Shown: positions 1-7,787 of the stretch, in pieces | How the letters are laid out: each line of letters starts with the position of its first letter | How positions within the stretch are numbered: the stretch's first letter is position 1 | Origin: Streptococcus sp. UBA6071 | GTDB taxonomy: Bacteria > Bacillota > Bacilli > Lactobacillales > Streptococcaceae | Direction: 5' to 3' | DNA length: 9,381 nt | Assembly: GCA_002436115.1 (NCBI GenBank) | Contig: DIXV01000127.1 | Coordinates: forward strand, 4,110 to 13,490 | Translations under genes and position numbers: made by a program | The notes under the pieces: model-generated | The model's input: only the letters and a program-made list of their open reading frames with translations | What the model was told of the DNA's origin: nothing | The model's database searches: none

Positions 1-58
1 ATACAGCAATTAAGGAATCTAGATTTTAAAATCTTTTTCTATTGCACCTCATAAAAAA
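1..58. other. AT-rich sequence downstream of the last DAHP synthase gene, no gene seen
   Basis: This short stretch follows the stop codon of the minus-strand gene ending at 59. I see no intrinsic terminator for the minus strand. There is a 14-base perfect palindrome, AGATTTTAAAATCT (21-34), but it has no loop and no T-run following it in the minus direction. Transcription may therefore continue into the next gene to the left. In other streptococci, from memory, that neighbour is often acpS, but nothing here shows it. Confidence 0.4.
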
Positions 59-1096
59 TTACAGTGTTTTTTTCAAGGTACTATAAATTTCCTCAACAAG
101 ACTTACTGTCTTAGGCCATCCCAGACAAGGATCTGTAATAGATCTCCCAAAAACTTTCGGCTCATCTTGACGACCATCTTCCAGATAAGACTCAATCATA
201 AAACCACGCACATATTTTCGGATTTTTTCGTTCCAATCCCGATTAATCAAGGTCTGTCGAATAATTCGAATCTGCTCCAGATAGTTTTTCCCCGAATTAT
301 CATGGTTGGTGTCAATGATGATAAAAGGATTCTGTAACCCCATCTCTTCATACTGTTCAATGGCTTTAACGACATTATCGTAGTAATAATTGGGTTCGTT
401 TTCGCCATACTCGTTTGTGGCTCCTCTTAGAATTGCATGGGCCAAGGGATTACCATCCGTCTCTACTTCCGCTCCATTGAAGAAGAAGTTTTGCTCCATC
501 TGAGCTGCGTAAATCCCATTGAACATAATAGTGAGATTCCCTGAGGTTGGATTTTTCAAGCCGGTAGGGGCATCAATTCCAGAAGCGACAAATCGGTGTT
601 CCTGATCTTCGACTGACCGTGCCCCCACAGCGTGGTAACTCACCAAGTCGTCAACCAAAACGAGGTTGCTTGGATATAACATCTCATCTGCCGTTGTGAG
701 GCCTGTCTCTGTAATCACACGATAATGAAGCTTGCGTACTGCTTGTAAGCCATTGATTAAGTCAGGCAATTCTGATACATTGGGCTGATGTACCAGACCT
801 TTGTAGCCAGAGCCATTTGTTCTCGGTTTTGCGGTATAGACACGCATCACCATGAAAATTTTATCCTTAACCCTCTCCTGAAGCTCTGACAACCGTCGTG
901 CATACTCCAAAACAGCCTCTTCATTATCAGAAGAACAGGGACCAATAACTAAAAGAAGACGGTCATCCTGACCTTGGATAATTTCTTTTAGCTCAGCATC
1001 TCGCTTCTTCTTCTTGGCCAATAACTCTCCACTTAATTGGGTCGGTAGTTTGACCTTATCTAAATCAATTAAATCACCTTTTTGACGAATACTCAT
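59..1096 (-). CDS. aroG: 3-deoxy-7-phosphoheptulonate (DAHP) synthase, type I, second tandem copy
   Basis: Cytoplasmic enzyme that condenses phosphoenolpyruvate with erythrose-4-phosphate to make DAHP, the first step of the shikimate pathway to aromatic amino acids. The 345-residue length is typical of type I (AroF/G/H-like) enzymes. Visible family motifs are GPCSSDNEE with metal-ligand Cys54, the PEP/E4P-binding KPRTN (90-94), GARS (159-162), DTNHDNSGKN with His265, GFMIESYLEDG with Glu302 and SITDPCLGW with Asp322. These match the Cys/His/Glu/Asp metal set of the family. It is about 71% identical (245 of 343 positions, counted by hand) to the copy just upstream, with no gaps. The start is ATG, four bases after the upstream gene's stop. 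Its weak AGGA ribosome site (1107-1110, 10-base spacer) lies inside the end of that gene, so translational coupling is plausible. Which aromatic amino acid, if any, inhibits this copy cannot be read from the sequence. The aroG symbol follows common usage and could equally be aroF. Confidence 0.95.
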   Translation of the reverse strand: MSIRQKGDLIDLDKVKLPTQLSGELLAKKKKRDAELKEIIQGQDDRLLLVIGPCSSDNEEAVLEYARRLSELQERVKDKIFMVMRVYTAKPRTNGSGYKGLVHQPNVSELPDLINGLQAVRKLHYRVITETGLTTADEMLYPSNLVLVDDLVSYHAVGARSVEDQEHRFVASGIDAPTGLKNPTSGNLTIMFNGIYAAQMEQNFFFNGAEVETDGNPLAHAILRGATNEYGENEPNYYYDNVVKAIEQYEEMGLQNPFIIIDTNHDNSGKNYLEQIRIIRQTLINRDWNEKIRKYVRGFMIESYLEDGRQDEPKVFGRSITDPCLGWPKTVSLVEEIYSTLKKTL

Positions 1097-1100
1097 TTTC

Positions 1101-2132
1101 TTATTTTCCTAATGTTTCATAGATTTCTTGGACTAACTCCACTGTATTTTCCCAGCCAAGACAAGGATCTGTGATGGATTTACCAAAGATATCAGGTGCA
1201 TCTTGACGACCATCCTCTAGATAAGACTCAATCATAAAGCCACGAACAACTTGATTGATCTTCGTATTCCAGTCACGGTTAATTAAGGTTTGACGAATAA
1301 TGCGAACCTGTTCCATGTGGTTTTTTCCAGAATTATCATGATTGGTATCAACGATGATAAAGGGATACTCAAGCTCTGTCTTTTCATATTGCTCAATTGT
1401 ATCAAGCAAATTATCATAGTAGTAGTTGGGAATGTTTTTGCCAAATTCGTTAAGACCACCACGTAAAATAACATGCGCTAATGGATTGCCATCCGTCTGA
1501 ACTTCCTGAGAATTGAAAAGGAAAGATTGTTTGTTCTGAGCTGCGTAAACGCCATTGAACATAACATTGAGATTGCCAGATGTAGGGTTTTTCATTCCTG
1601 TTGGGACATTGATCCCTGAAGCAACAAAACGGTGTTGCTGATTTTCAACCGACCGTGCTCCGACAGCAATGTAAGAGACCAGGTCTTCAACAAGAGAGAG
1701 GTTTTCTGGATAGAGCATCTCATCTGCTGTTGTCAAACCTGTTTCAGTGATGACACGGTAATGTAATTTACGTACAGCCTTGATACCATTAATCAGACTT
1801 GGAGCATCATTCCCTCCAGGGTGATGAATCATCCCTTTATAGCCATCACCATTCGTTCTAGGCTTAGCAGTGTAAACACGCATAGCCATGAAAATCCGTT
1901 CCTTGACCTCTTCCTGAAGTTTCGACAACCGTCTCGCATACTCAAGTACAGCCTCTTCGTTGTCTGAAGAGCACGGACCGATAACGAGGAGAATGCGTTT
2001 ATCCTCACCTTTGATAATGGCTTCTAACTCACGATCTCGATCCATTTTCTTCTTAAGGGCTTCACCAGTTAGTTTTGACATCTCCCTTACTTCTTCAATA
2101 TTAATGGGCTGGCTAGTTGGTTTAAAAGTCAA
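1101..2132 (-). CDS. aroG: 3-deoxy-7-phosphoheptulonate (DAHP) synthase, type I, first tandem copy (TTG start)
   Basis: Second type I DAHP synthase (343 residues) catalysing the same entry reaction of the shikimate pathway. All key motifs are intact: GPCSS with Cys54, KPRTN (90-94), GARS (159-162), DTNHDNSGKN with His265, IESYLEDG with Glu302 and TDPCLGW with Asp322. The start codon is TTG at 2130-2132. It is supported by AGAGG eight bases upstream (2141-2145) and by gap-free alignment of its first 24 residues with the paralog, whose own start is ATG. The first internal ATG (residue 18) would remove the aligned N-terminus, and its AAGGGAG lies too close to serve well. The gene follows secA by 21 bases on the same strand, and no promoter or terminator is seen in that gap, so it is probably expressed from the secA promoter. 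Paired isoenzymes commonly differ in feedback inhibition by Phe, Tyr or Trp; that is inference here. Confidence 0.94.
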   Translation of the reverse strand: MTFKPTSQPINIEEVREMSKLTGEALKKKMDRDRELEAIIKGEDKRILLVIGPCSSDNEEAVLEYARRLSKLQEEVKERIFMAMRVYTAKPRTNGDGYKGMIHHPGGNDAPSLINGIKAVRKLHYRVITETGLTTADEMLYPENLSLVEDLVSYIAVGARSVENQQHRFVASGINVPTGMKNPTSGNLNVMFNGVYAAQNKQSFLFNSQEVQTDGNPLAHVILRGGLNEFGKNIPNYYYDNLLDTIEQYEKTELEYPFIIVDTNHDNSGKNHMEQVRIIRQTLINRDWNTKINQVVRGFMIESYLEDGRQDAPDIFGKSITDPCLGWENTVELVQEIYETLGK

Positions 2133-2140
2133 TCGTCTAT

Positions 2141-2145
2141 CCTCT
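2141..2145 (-). promoter_or_regulatory. Ribosome binding site AGAGG that decides the TTG start of the first DAHP synthase gene
   Basis: On the minus strand AGAGG is followed by an 8-base spacer and then TTG at 2130-2132. It lies in the 21-base gap after the secA stop. This is the only well-spaced Shine-Dalgarno match near the N-terminus, and it agrees with the start predicted from the paralog alignment. Confidence 0.75.
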
Positions 2146-2153
2146 TCTTACTC

Positions 2154-4685
2154 TTATTTTCTACGCCCATGACAGTTTTTAAACTTCTTTCCTGACTGAC
2201 ATGGACAAAGGTCATTGCGACCAATTTTGGATAAGTCTATAGTTGATGGCAGATTAGAACGTTGGGCTGAAATGTTACGCGTTGCTGTAGTGGTAACACT
2301 TTGGACCTTACGTTCACGCTCTATATTATCGTGAATCTGTGCCTTCATCATCAAGCGTGTCACATCAAACTCAATACTTCCAATCATATCATTAAACATT
2401 TTAAAGGCTTCTGACTGGTATTCTACAACAGGATTATTTTGTGCGTATCCTCGTAAACCTACTGAACTTCGAAGTTGATCCAAAGCATCAATATGATCTG
2501 TCCATTTACTGTCCACAACACGCAAAATCAGAACTTTTTGGAATTCTTTTATAGCAGCTTGGTCACGTAGTTTCGTCACCTGATTGTCATAGATAGCCAA
2601 TGCCTTATTATATAGTAGTTCCTCGATTTGCAGATCAGATAAATTAGTTAAATCTTTAGCAGATAATTCTTCTTCTGCAACTAAACACATGTGTGCAAAA
2701 TTCAGAATCGCTTCCAAGACTTCCCGACGCTCCTTAAGATGTGTGTGTGCTTCAACTTGGCGATGGATAGTTCGGCGAATCATCCCTTGAATTTCTTTTG
2801 CAAGATCACGATCTGATGTAATCACATCATTACGCTCACGGTAAATAATTTCACGTTGCTCCCGCATAACATCATCGTACTGCAAGACCTGCTTACGTGA
2901 ATCATAGTTATTGCCTTCAACCCGTTTCTGAGCAGACTCTACTTGTCTGGTCAACAAACCAGATTTGATGACCACATCCTCATCATCGGATAGCCTCATG
3001 CGCTCAAGAATAGCCTTAATCCGTTCCGAACCAAAACGACGCATTAACTCATCTTCCAATGAAAGGTAAAACTGTGATTCTCCTGGGTCTCCTTGACGTC
3101 CAGAACGCCCCCGAAGCTGGTTATCAATCCGACGACTCTCATGGCGCTCCGTACCAATCACACAGAGGCCTCCAAGTTCACGGACACCTTCCCCTAATTT
3201 GATATCTGTTCCACGACCAGCCATATTAGTGGCAATAGTCACTGCGCCACGCTGACCAGCGTTCATAATAATTTGAGCTTCCTTAGCATGGTTCTTCGCA
3301 TTTAAAACCTCATGCGGTACACCATTTTGGACAAGCATATTGGAAATAAGTTCAGACGTTTCAACTGCAACAGTCCCTAATAGAACCGGTTGTCCCTTAG
3401 TGTACCGTTCCTTAACGTCTGCTACAACTGCTTCAAATTTAGAAGCCAAGCTTGGATAGAGTAAATCCTCATAATCAACACGGACAATAGGACGGTTCGT
3501 TGGAATCGGAATAATCCGCATATTATAAATTTCACGGAATTCTTCTTCTTCCGTTTTACCAGTACCTGTCATTCCAGCTAACTTCTTGTACATCCGAAAC
3601 ATATTTTGATAGGTAATGCTCGCCGAGGTTTTAGACTCGTCTTGAATAGGCACACCTTCCTTGGCTTCGATAGCCTGATGAAGACCATCAGAATAGCGAC
3701 GTCCCTCCATGGTACGTCCTGTAAACTGGTCAACAATCAAAATTTCTTGACTTTCCGATACAACATAGTCAATATCCAAAATCATAATGTAGTTAGCACG
3801 TAAAGCATTGTCAATATAGTGAGTTAATGCGACATTTTCAATATCATAAAGATTTGTCAAATGGAAGTAAGCTTCTGCTTTGTCAATCCCTGAATCAGAT
3901 AGACCAATGGTCTTAGAAGGCACATCAATGATATAGTCTTCTTTTTTCAAGGATTTGACATAGCTATCTGCACGGTAATAAAGCTGACCTGCTTCACCAC
4001 TTTTAGCTCCCGACACAATTAAAGGCGTCCGTGCTTCGTCAATGAGGACAGAGTCAACCTCATCAACTAAGGCATAGCTAAGTGGCCGCTGAACCATATC
4101 CTCAGCTCGTACAACCATATTATCTCGCAAATAGTCAAAACCGATTTCCGCATTGGTCGAATAGGTAATGTCACTGGCATAAGCTTCTCTCTTTTCCTTA
4201 GGAGACTTAGCTGCTAAGTTAATCCCAACAGATAGACCTAACCAAGAATAGAGTTCCCCCATCTCAGTCGCATCACGTGCGGACAAGTATTCATTGACGG
4301 TAACGACATGAACACCTTCGCCTGTCAAGGCATTGAGGTAGACGGGCATCGTCGCCGTCAAGGTTTTCCCTTCACCAGTCCGCATTTCAGGGACATCACC
4401 CTGGTGGAGGACAATCCCTCCCATAATTTGAACATGATATGGGTAGAGACCCAAAACACGCTTAGACGCCTCTCTAACTACCGCAAAAGCTTCATATAGC
4501 AAGTCATCCAAGGTCTCTCCCTTTTGATAACGCTGCCTAAATTCATCTGTCTTTGCTTTAAGGGCTTCATCTGTCATGGCTGCCATGGTCTCTGCATAAG
4601 AACCAACTTTCTGAGCCATCCTATCAATTTTCTTTAGTTCTCCCTTGTCATTTTCAATTAAGGAGCGAAATACATTAGTTCCCAT
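2154..4685 (-). CDS. secA: Preprotein translocase ATPase SecA
   Basis: ATP-driven motor of the Sec pathway. It binds preproteins and pushes them through SecYEG at the cytoplasmic membrane. The 843-residue protein is complete and of normal length for the housekeeping SecA. Visible in order are Walker A MRTGEGKT (101-108), Walker B DEVD (208-211) followed by LIDEARTPL, the preprotein cross-linking region (about 220-370), [13 protein letters not shown] (371-383), NBD2 with [13 protein letters not shown] (487-499) and the arginine-rich [20 protein letters not shown] (516-535), the helical scaffold/IRA1 region with [12 protein letters not shown] (728-739), and the C-terminal zinc-binding tail with Cys827, Cys829, Cys838 and His839, which usually docks SecB-like partners or phospholipid. 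The ATG start has AAAGGA six bases upstream (4692-4697). It heads a likely operon with the two DAHP synthase genes. This is the canonical SecA rather than the accessory SecA2, because it keeps the zinc tail and full length. Confidence 0.98.
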   Translation of the reverse strand: MGTNVFRSLIENDKGELKKIDRMAQKVGSYAETMAAMTDEALKAKTDEFRQRYQKGETLDDLLYEAFAVVREASKRVLGLYPYHVQIMGGIVLHQGDVPEMRTGEGKTLTATMPVYLNALTGEGVHVVTVNEYLSARDATEMGELYSWLGLSVGINLAAKSPKEKREAYASDITYSTNAEIGFDYLRDNMVVRAEDMVQRPLSYALVDEVDSVLIDEARTPLIVSGAKSGEAGQLYYRADSYVKSLKKEDYIIDVPSKTIGLSDSGIDKAEAYFHLTNLYDIENVALTHYIDNALRANYIMILDIDYVVSESQEILIVDQFTGRTMEGRRYSDGLHQAIEAKEGVPIQDESKTSASITYQNMFRMYKKLAGMTGTGKTEEEEFREIYNMRIIPIPTNRPIVRVDYEDLLYPSLASKFEAVVADVKERYTKGQPVLLGTVAVETSELISNMLVQNGVPHEVLNAKNHAKEAQIIMNAGQRGAVTIATNMAGRGTDIKLGEGVRELGGLCVIGTERHESRRIDNQLRGRSGRQGDPGESQFYLSLEDELMRRFGSERIKAILERMRLSDDEDVVIKSGLLTRQVESAQKRVEGNNYDSRKQVLQYDDVMREQREIIYRERNDVITSDRDLAKEIQGMIRRTIHRQVEAHTHLKERREVLEAILNFAHMCLVAEEELSAKDLTNLSDLQIEELLYNKALAIYDNQVTKLRDQAAIKEFQKVLILRVVDSKWTDHIDALDQLRSSVGLRGYAQNNPVVEYQSEAFKMFNDMIGSIEFDVTRLMMKAQIHDNIERERKVQSVTTTATRNISAQRSNLPSTIDLSKIGRNDLCPCQSGKKFKNCHGRRK

Positions 4686-4713
4686 CTATTTTCCTTTCGA
4701 AGATAATCATCTT

Positions 4714-4742
4714 ATAATACCATAAGTCTAAGCATTTATCAA
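4714..4742 (-). promoter_or_regulatory. Probable sigma-A promoter of secA
   Basis: On the minus strand, TTGATA (4737-4742, 5 of 6 to the -35 consensus) is separated by exactly 17 bases from TATTAT (4714-4719, 5 of 6 to the -10 consensus). The predicted start of transcription is near 4707, giving a leader of about 20 bases that holds the AAAGGA ribosome site. It is the only convincing promoter for the secA-DAHP synthase cluster that I see. Confidence 0.7.
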
Positions 4743-4758
4743 GAAATACTCCACAACC

Positions 4759-4777
4759 TTCAAGCATTCCACTTGAA
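4759..4777. repeat. Short inverted repeat upstream of the secA promoter
   Basis: TTCAAG and CTTGAA form a perfect 6-base inverted repeat around a 7-base centre, 16 bases upstream of the secA -35. It could be a protein-binding site or chance in AT-rich DNA. It lacks a T-run, so it is not a terminator. Confidence 0.25.
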
Positions 4778-4790
4778 ATATAAGAGGACT

Positions 4791-4817
4791 AAAAAATAGC
4801 CCGATGGACTATTTTTA
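4791..4817 (-). terminator. Intrinsic terminator after scrK
   Basis: In the minus-strand transcript an A-run leads into the stem ATAGTCC / GGGCTAT with loop ATC, followed by six Ts. That gives 7 pairs including one G-U wobble, extended by the flanking A/T runs. It begins 37 bases after the scrK stop and ends 48 bases before the secA -35, so it separates the two transcripts. Read in the plus direction the wobble becomes a C-A mismatch, so it folds better on the strand where it is needed. It could still act weakly in both directions. Confidence 0.8.
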
Positions 4818-4854
4818 GACTGTTTTATTATCTGGTCTACATAAGGCTAAATAC

Positions 4855-5739
4855 TCATTCACTGACTTGTTTAGCTAGGGCAAAATTCCCTAACGTTGCA
4901 GAACCGTTACCTGCTACAGCAGGTGTTACGATGTATTCTGTCAAATCTGGTACGGGAACATAGTCATCCAACAAGACTTGAAATTTCTCCCGTACACGAT
5001 TGAGCATATGAGACTGGGCCATAACCCCACCACCAAAGACAATGACATCTGGTCTAAAGTTCAAGGTTGCAGAAACAGCAGCCTGGGCAATATAGTAAGC
5101 TTGGACATCCCAAACAGGGTTATTAAGCTCTATGTTTTCCCCACGAATACCCGTCCTTGCCTCTAGACTAGGACCCGCAGCCAGTCCTTCTAAACAACCG
5201 TTGTGGAAAGGACAAACACCATTGAAATCACTGTCTGCGGGATGTTTTGCCATATAAATATGACCAACTTCTGTATGCCCATTCCCGCCGATAAAATTAC
5301 CACGTTGCATGATACCAGCACCAATACCTGTCCCTATAGTGTAGTAAACTAAATTTTCAACTTTCTGATGAGCATTTTTGCGTGCTAGAATCTCTCCATA
5401 AGCAGATGAATTGACATCTGTCGTGAAATAAATTGGAACATTAAGCGTCTCTCGGATTTTCCCAACCAAATTAACATGACTCCAATGCGGCTTTGGAGTA
5501 CTGGTAATATACCCATAAGTTGCAGAATTTTTATCAATATCAATTGGACCAAAAGAGCCAATTGCAAGTCCTGCTAAATCATCACCAAACCTTTGAAAAA
5601 ACTCTACTGTCTTTTCAATTGTCTCATAAGGCGTTGTCGTCGGGAACTGCACTTTTTCCAAAAGTTTGAAGTTTTCGTCACCAATAGCACAAATAAACTT
5701 GGTTCCTCCAGCTTCTAAACTGCCATATAACTTTGTCAT
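4855..5739 (-). CDS. scrK: Fructokinase, ROK family
   Basis: Cytoplasmic ATP-dependent kinase that converts the fructose released by sucrose-6-phosphate hydrolase to fructose-6-phosphate. The 294-residue length fits the family. Motifs seen are the N-terminal phosphate loop SLEAGGTK (7-14), the likely catalytic base Asp108 in TTDVNSSAYGE, the second nucleotide motif YTIGTGIGAG (133-142), the ROK signature region GHTEVGHIY (154-162), the fructokinase-type zinc cluster (His160, Cys176, His179, Cys182) in CPFHNGCLEG, and the adenosine-site FGGGVM near 236-241. The ATG has AAAGGA seven bases upstream (5747-5752). It lies directly downstream of scrA on the same strand but has its own extended -10 promoter, with a hairpin between the two genes, so expression may be partly independent of sucrose. 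Glucokinase is the other ROK possibility, but the zinc cluster pattern and the neighbours favour fructokinase. Confidence 0.95.
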   Translation of the reverse strand: MTKLYGSLEAGGTKFICAIGDENFKLLEKVQFPTTTPYETIEKTVEFFQRFGDDLAGLAIGSFGPIDIDKNSATYGYITSTPKPHWSHVNLVGKIRETLNVPIYFTTDVNSSAYGEILARKNAHQKVENLVYYTIGTGIGAGIMQRGNFIGGNGHTEVGHIYMAKHPADSDFNGVCPFHNGCLEGLAAGPSLEARTGIRGENIELNNPVWDVQAYYIAQAAVSATLNFRPDVIVFGGGVMAQSHMLNRVREKFQVLLDDYVPVPDLTEYIVTPAVAGNGSATLGNFALAKQVSE

Positions 5740-5770
5740 AGCTATTTCCTTTTTTTAATTTTCTTTATCT

Positions 5771-5801
5771 ATTATAGCATATTATTCTCATTTTTTTGCA
5801 A
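5771..5801 (-). promoter_or_regulatory. Probable scrK promoter with extended -10
   Basis: On the minus strand a perfect TATAAT (5771-5776) is preceded by TGC, giving the extended -10 form TGnTATAAT. The best -35 match is TTGCAA (5796-5801) at a 19-base spacing, which is long. The extended -10 would compensate. No CG-centred operator like those at scrA/scrB lies nearby, which suggests constitutive expression of fructokinase; this is inference. Confidence 0.6.
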
Positions 5802-5839
5802 TTTTCTGCTTTTCTTCTAGAGAAATTCACTTAACACGC

Positions 5840-5861
5840 AAAAGGAGCCGAAGCCCCTTTT
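5840..5861 (-). terminator. Terminator-like hairpin after scrA
   Basis: The minus-strand transcript gives the stem AAAAGGGGC / GCTCCTTTT closed by a TTCG tetraloop, with 9 pairs including one G-U wobble. It begins three bases after the scrA stop codon. The T-run is only four bases and then turns to GCG, so termination may be partial and some transcripts may read through into scrK. It may also protect the scrA 3' end. Confidence 0.65.
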
Positions 5862-5864
5862 ACA

Positions 5865-7754
5865 TTATTTAGTCAGTTTCAAGAAGTCATCACCTTTGGC
5901 AACATTACCTGTAGCCAAGGCATCAACAGAAGTATAATCTGCAGTATTTGTAACAATAACCATCGTGGTTGTGTCAAGGCCAGCGCCTTCAATAACTGAT
6001 GAGTCAAAGTTTGCTAGCACATCGCCAGCTTTTACCTTATCACCTGCAGCAACTTTCATATCAAAGCCTTTGCCTTCAAGTGTTACGGTATCAATACCAA
6101 TATGAATTAGAACTTCTGCACCACCTGGTGTTTTAAGTCCGTAAGCATGGCCAGTTTCGAAAGCGATTGTTACTTCCGCATCTGCTGGTGCGTAAACAAC
6201 ACCTTCAGATGGCTTAACTGCCAAACCTTTACCCATGGCTCCGCTAGAGAAAACGGGATCGTTCACATTCTCCAAAGCGACTACCTCTCCAACAAGTGGT
6301 GATACAAGCGTTTCAGGTGTAACAGAACTTGCAACAACATTTCCTGTTTCAGCTGCCTCAACAGGACGCACATCTTCCTTCTTAGTGCTAGAAGTTGTTT
6401 CGTCGTCATCAAATCCAAACATATAAGTCAAAGTGAATCCAAGGGTAAAGGAAACAGCTACCATGAAGAAGTATTGGAGCAATTGACCATTGAGGTAAAG
6501 AAGGGTACCTGGAATGATGGTAATACCAAAACCAGTACCAGCAAGACCAAGGATGGATGCAAGTGCACCACCGATAGCTCCAGCAATCAATGAAAGGAAG
6601 AATGGTTTGCGGTAACGTAAGTTAACCCCGAAGATAGCTGGCTCAGTAATACCGAGGAAGGCAGAGAGAGCTGCTGGGAAAGCCAAAGCTTTTAGCTTGA
6701 CAGATTTTGTTTTTACACCAACCGCAATAGTAGCTGCACCCTGTGCAGTCATAGCTGCTGTCATGATGGCATTGAATGGGTCAGCACCGGTATTAGCTAT
6801 CAGTTGTGATTCAAGCAAGTTGAAGATATGGTGAACACCAGACACCACAATAATCTGGTGAAGACCACCAATGATAAAACCTGCAAGTCCGAATGGTAGG
6901 GCAAGAAGAGCTTCAGTACCCACTAGGATGTAATTTTCTACAACGTGGAAGACTGGACCAATAACAAAGAGACCAACAATTGACATAATGAAGAGTGTCA
7001 AGAAAGGTGTTACCAAAAGATCGAGGGCATCAGGAACAACTTTATGGAATGCTTTTTCAAGCTTAGCACCAATGATACCAATGATAAAGGCTGGCAATAC
7101 TGATCCTTGCAAACCAACAACTGGAATAAAGCCAAAGAAAATTTGCGGTGTTGCTTCACCACCTGATGCAACAGCCCAAGCGTTAGGAAGTGAACCAGAG
7201 ATAAGCATCATACCGAGGACGATACCGATAACTGGATTACCACCAAATACACGGAAGGTTGACCACACAACCAAAGCTGGAAGTGCAACAAAGGCTGTAT
7301 CAGTTAAAATTTCAGAATAAACTTTCAAATCTTCTGGAAGTTCTAATCCCAATGCTCCCAAAAGACCACGAAGACCCATGAAGAGACCTGTTGCTACGAT
7401 TGCTGGAATGATTGGAACAAATACATCACCGAAAGTACGGATGGAACGTTGGAACCAACTACCTTGTTTTGCAGCTTCAGCCTTCATTTCAGACTTAGTT
7501 GAAGTCGGCAAGCCAAGGGCTACGACTTCGTCATAAATTTTATTTACTGTACCAGTACCAAAGATAATTTGGTATTGACCAGAGTTGAAGAAAGCACCTT
7601 GTACTTTTTCAATATCTTCGATTGCGTCCTTGTTGATGATTGATTCATCTTTCACCATCACACGAAGACGAGTCGCACAGTGAGCCACACTGCTGACGTT
7701 CTCAACTCCACCGATAGTTTCGATGACTTTTTTTGCAATTTGTGTATTGTCCAT
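5865..7754 (-). CDS. scrA: Sucrose-specific PTS transporter EIIBCA
   Basis: Membrane permease of the phosphotransferase system that imports sucrose and releases it inside as sucrose-6-phosphate, taking phosphate from HPr. The 629 residues are ordered EIIB, EIIC, EIIA. EIIB (about 1-85) carries the phospho-cysteine Cys26 in AHCATRLR. EIIC (about 105-450) has many hydrophobic segments and the conserved GITEPAIFGVNLRYRKP (368-384). An acidic, Ser/Thr-rich linker (about 448-480) leads to EIIA (about 483-629), with His536 in TGHAYG and the phosphorylated His551 in LIHIGIDTV. I place the start at ATG 7752-7754, with GGAG (7765-7768) ten bases away. A TTG at 7758-7760 in the same frame would add two residues but leaves only four bases to the GGAG. 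Sucrose is chosen over trehalose or beta-glucosides mainly from the scrB and scrK neighbours and overall sequence likeness. It is divergent from scrB and shares its control region. Confidence 0.96.
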   Translation of the reverse strand: MDNTQIAKKVIETIGGVENVSSVAHCATRLRVMVKDESIINKDAIEDIEKVQGAFFNSGQYQIIFGTGTVNKIYDEVVALGLPTSTKSEMKAEAAKQGSWFQRSIRTFGDVFVPIIPAIVATGLFMGLRGLLGALGLELPEDLKVYSEILTDTAFVALPALVVWSTFRVFGGNPVIGIVLGMMLISGSLPNAWAVASGGEATPQIFFGFIPVVGLQGSVLPAFIIGIIGAKLEKAFHKVVPDALDLLVTPFLTLFIMSIVGLFVIGPVFHVVENYILVGTEALLALPFGLAGFIIGGLHQIIVVSGVHHIFNLLESQLIANTGADPFNAIMTAAMTAQGAATIAVGVKTKSVKLKALAFPAALSAFLGITEPAIFGVNLRYRKPFFLSLIAGAIGGALASILGLAGTGFGITIIPGTLLYLNGQLLQYFFMVAVSFTLGFTLTYMFGFDDDETTSSTKKEDVRPVEAAETGNVVASSVTPETLVSPLVGEVVALENVNDPVFSSGAMGKGLAVKPSEGVVYAPADAEVTIAFETGHAYGLKTPGGAEVLIHIGIDTVTLEGKGFDMKVAAGDKVKAGDVLANFDSSVIEGAGLDTTTMVIVTNTADYTSVDALATGNVAKGDDFLKLTK

Positions 7755-7764
7755 TTGCAAAAAT

Positions 7765-7768
7765 CTCC
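7765..7768 (-). promoter_or_regulatory. scrA ribosome binding site GGAG, favours the ATG over an upstream TTG
   Basis: AAGGAG on the minus strand has its GGAG core at 7765-7768. The spacer is 10 bases to ATG 7752-7754 and 4 bases to TTG 7758-7760. The ATG gives an N-terminus beginning MDNTQ, as expected for an EIIB domain. Confidence 0.6.
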
Positions 7769-7787
7769 TTATTTTTATTTTTTGTTA

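Noticed and set aside
21..34. Perfect palindrome AGATTTTAAAATCT downstream of the last DAHP synthase gene
   Set aside because: It has no loop, and no T-run follows in the minus direction, so it is not a terminator. Such AT palindromes are common by chance here.
3552..3572. SecA has TGTGKT (373-378), where the Bacillus protein has TGTAKT, making a Walker-A-like string
   Set aside because: It lies at the conserved GMTGT motif, not at a second nucleotide loop. I recall the same Gly in other streptococcal SecA proteins, so it is probably a lineage variant.
4308..4499. Open frame of about 63 codons on the plus strand inside secA
   Set aside because: Fully antisense to conserved SecA coding sequence, with no family likeness. 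The other small frames inside secA, scrK and the DAHP synthase genes are the same.
6988..7320. Open frame of 110 codons on the plus strand antisense to scrA
   Set aside because: Rich in Lys, Thr and Pro as expected from the reverse of membrane-protein codons. It has no recognisable domain and scrA itself is clearly real.
7758..7760. TTG two codons upstream as the scrA start
   Set aside because: Only four bases separate it from GGAG, while the ATG at 7752-7754 gives a normal EIIB N-terminus.
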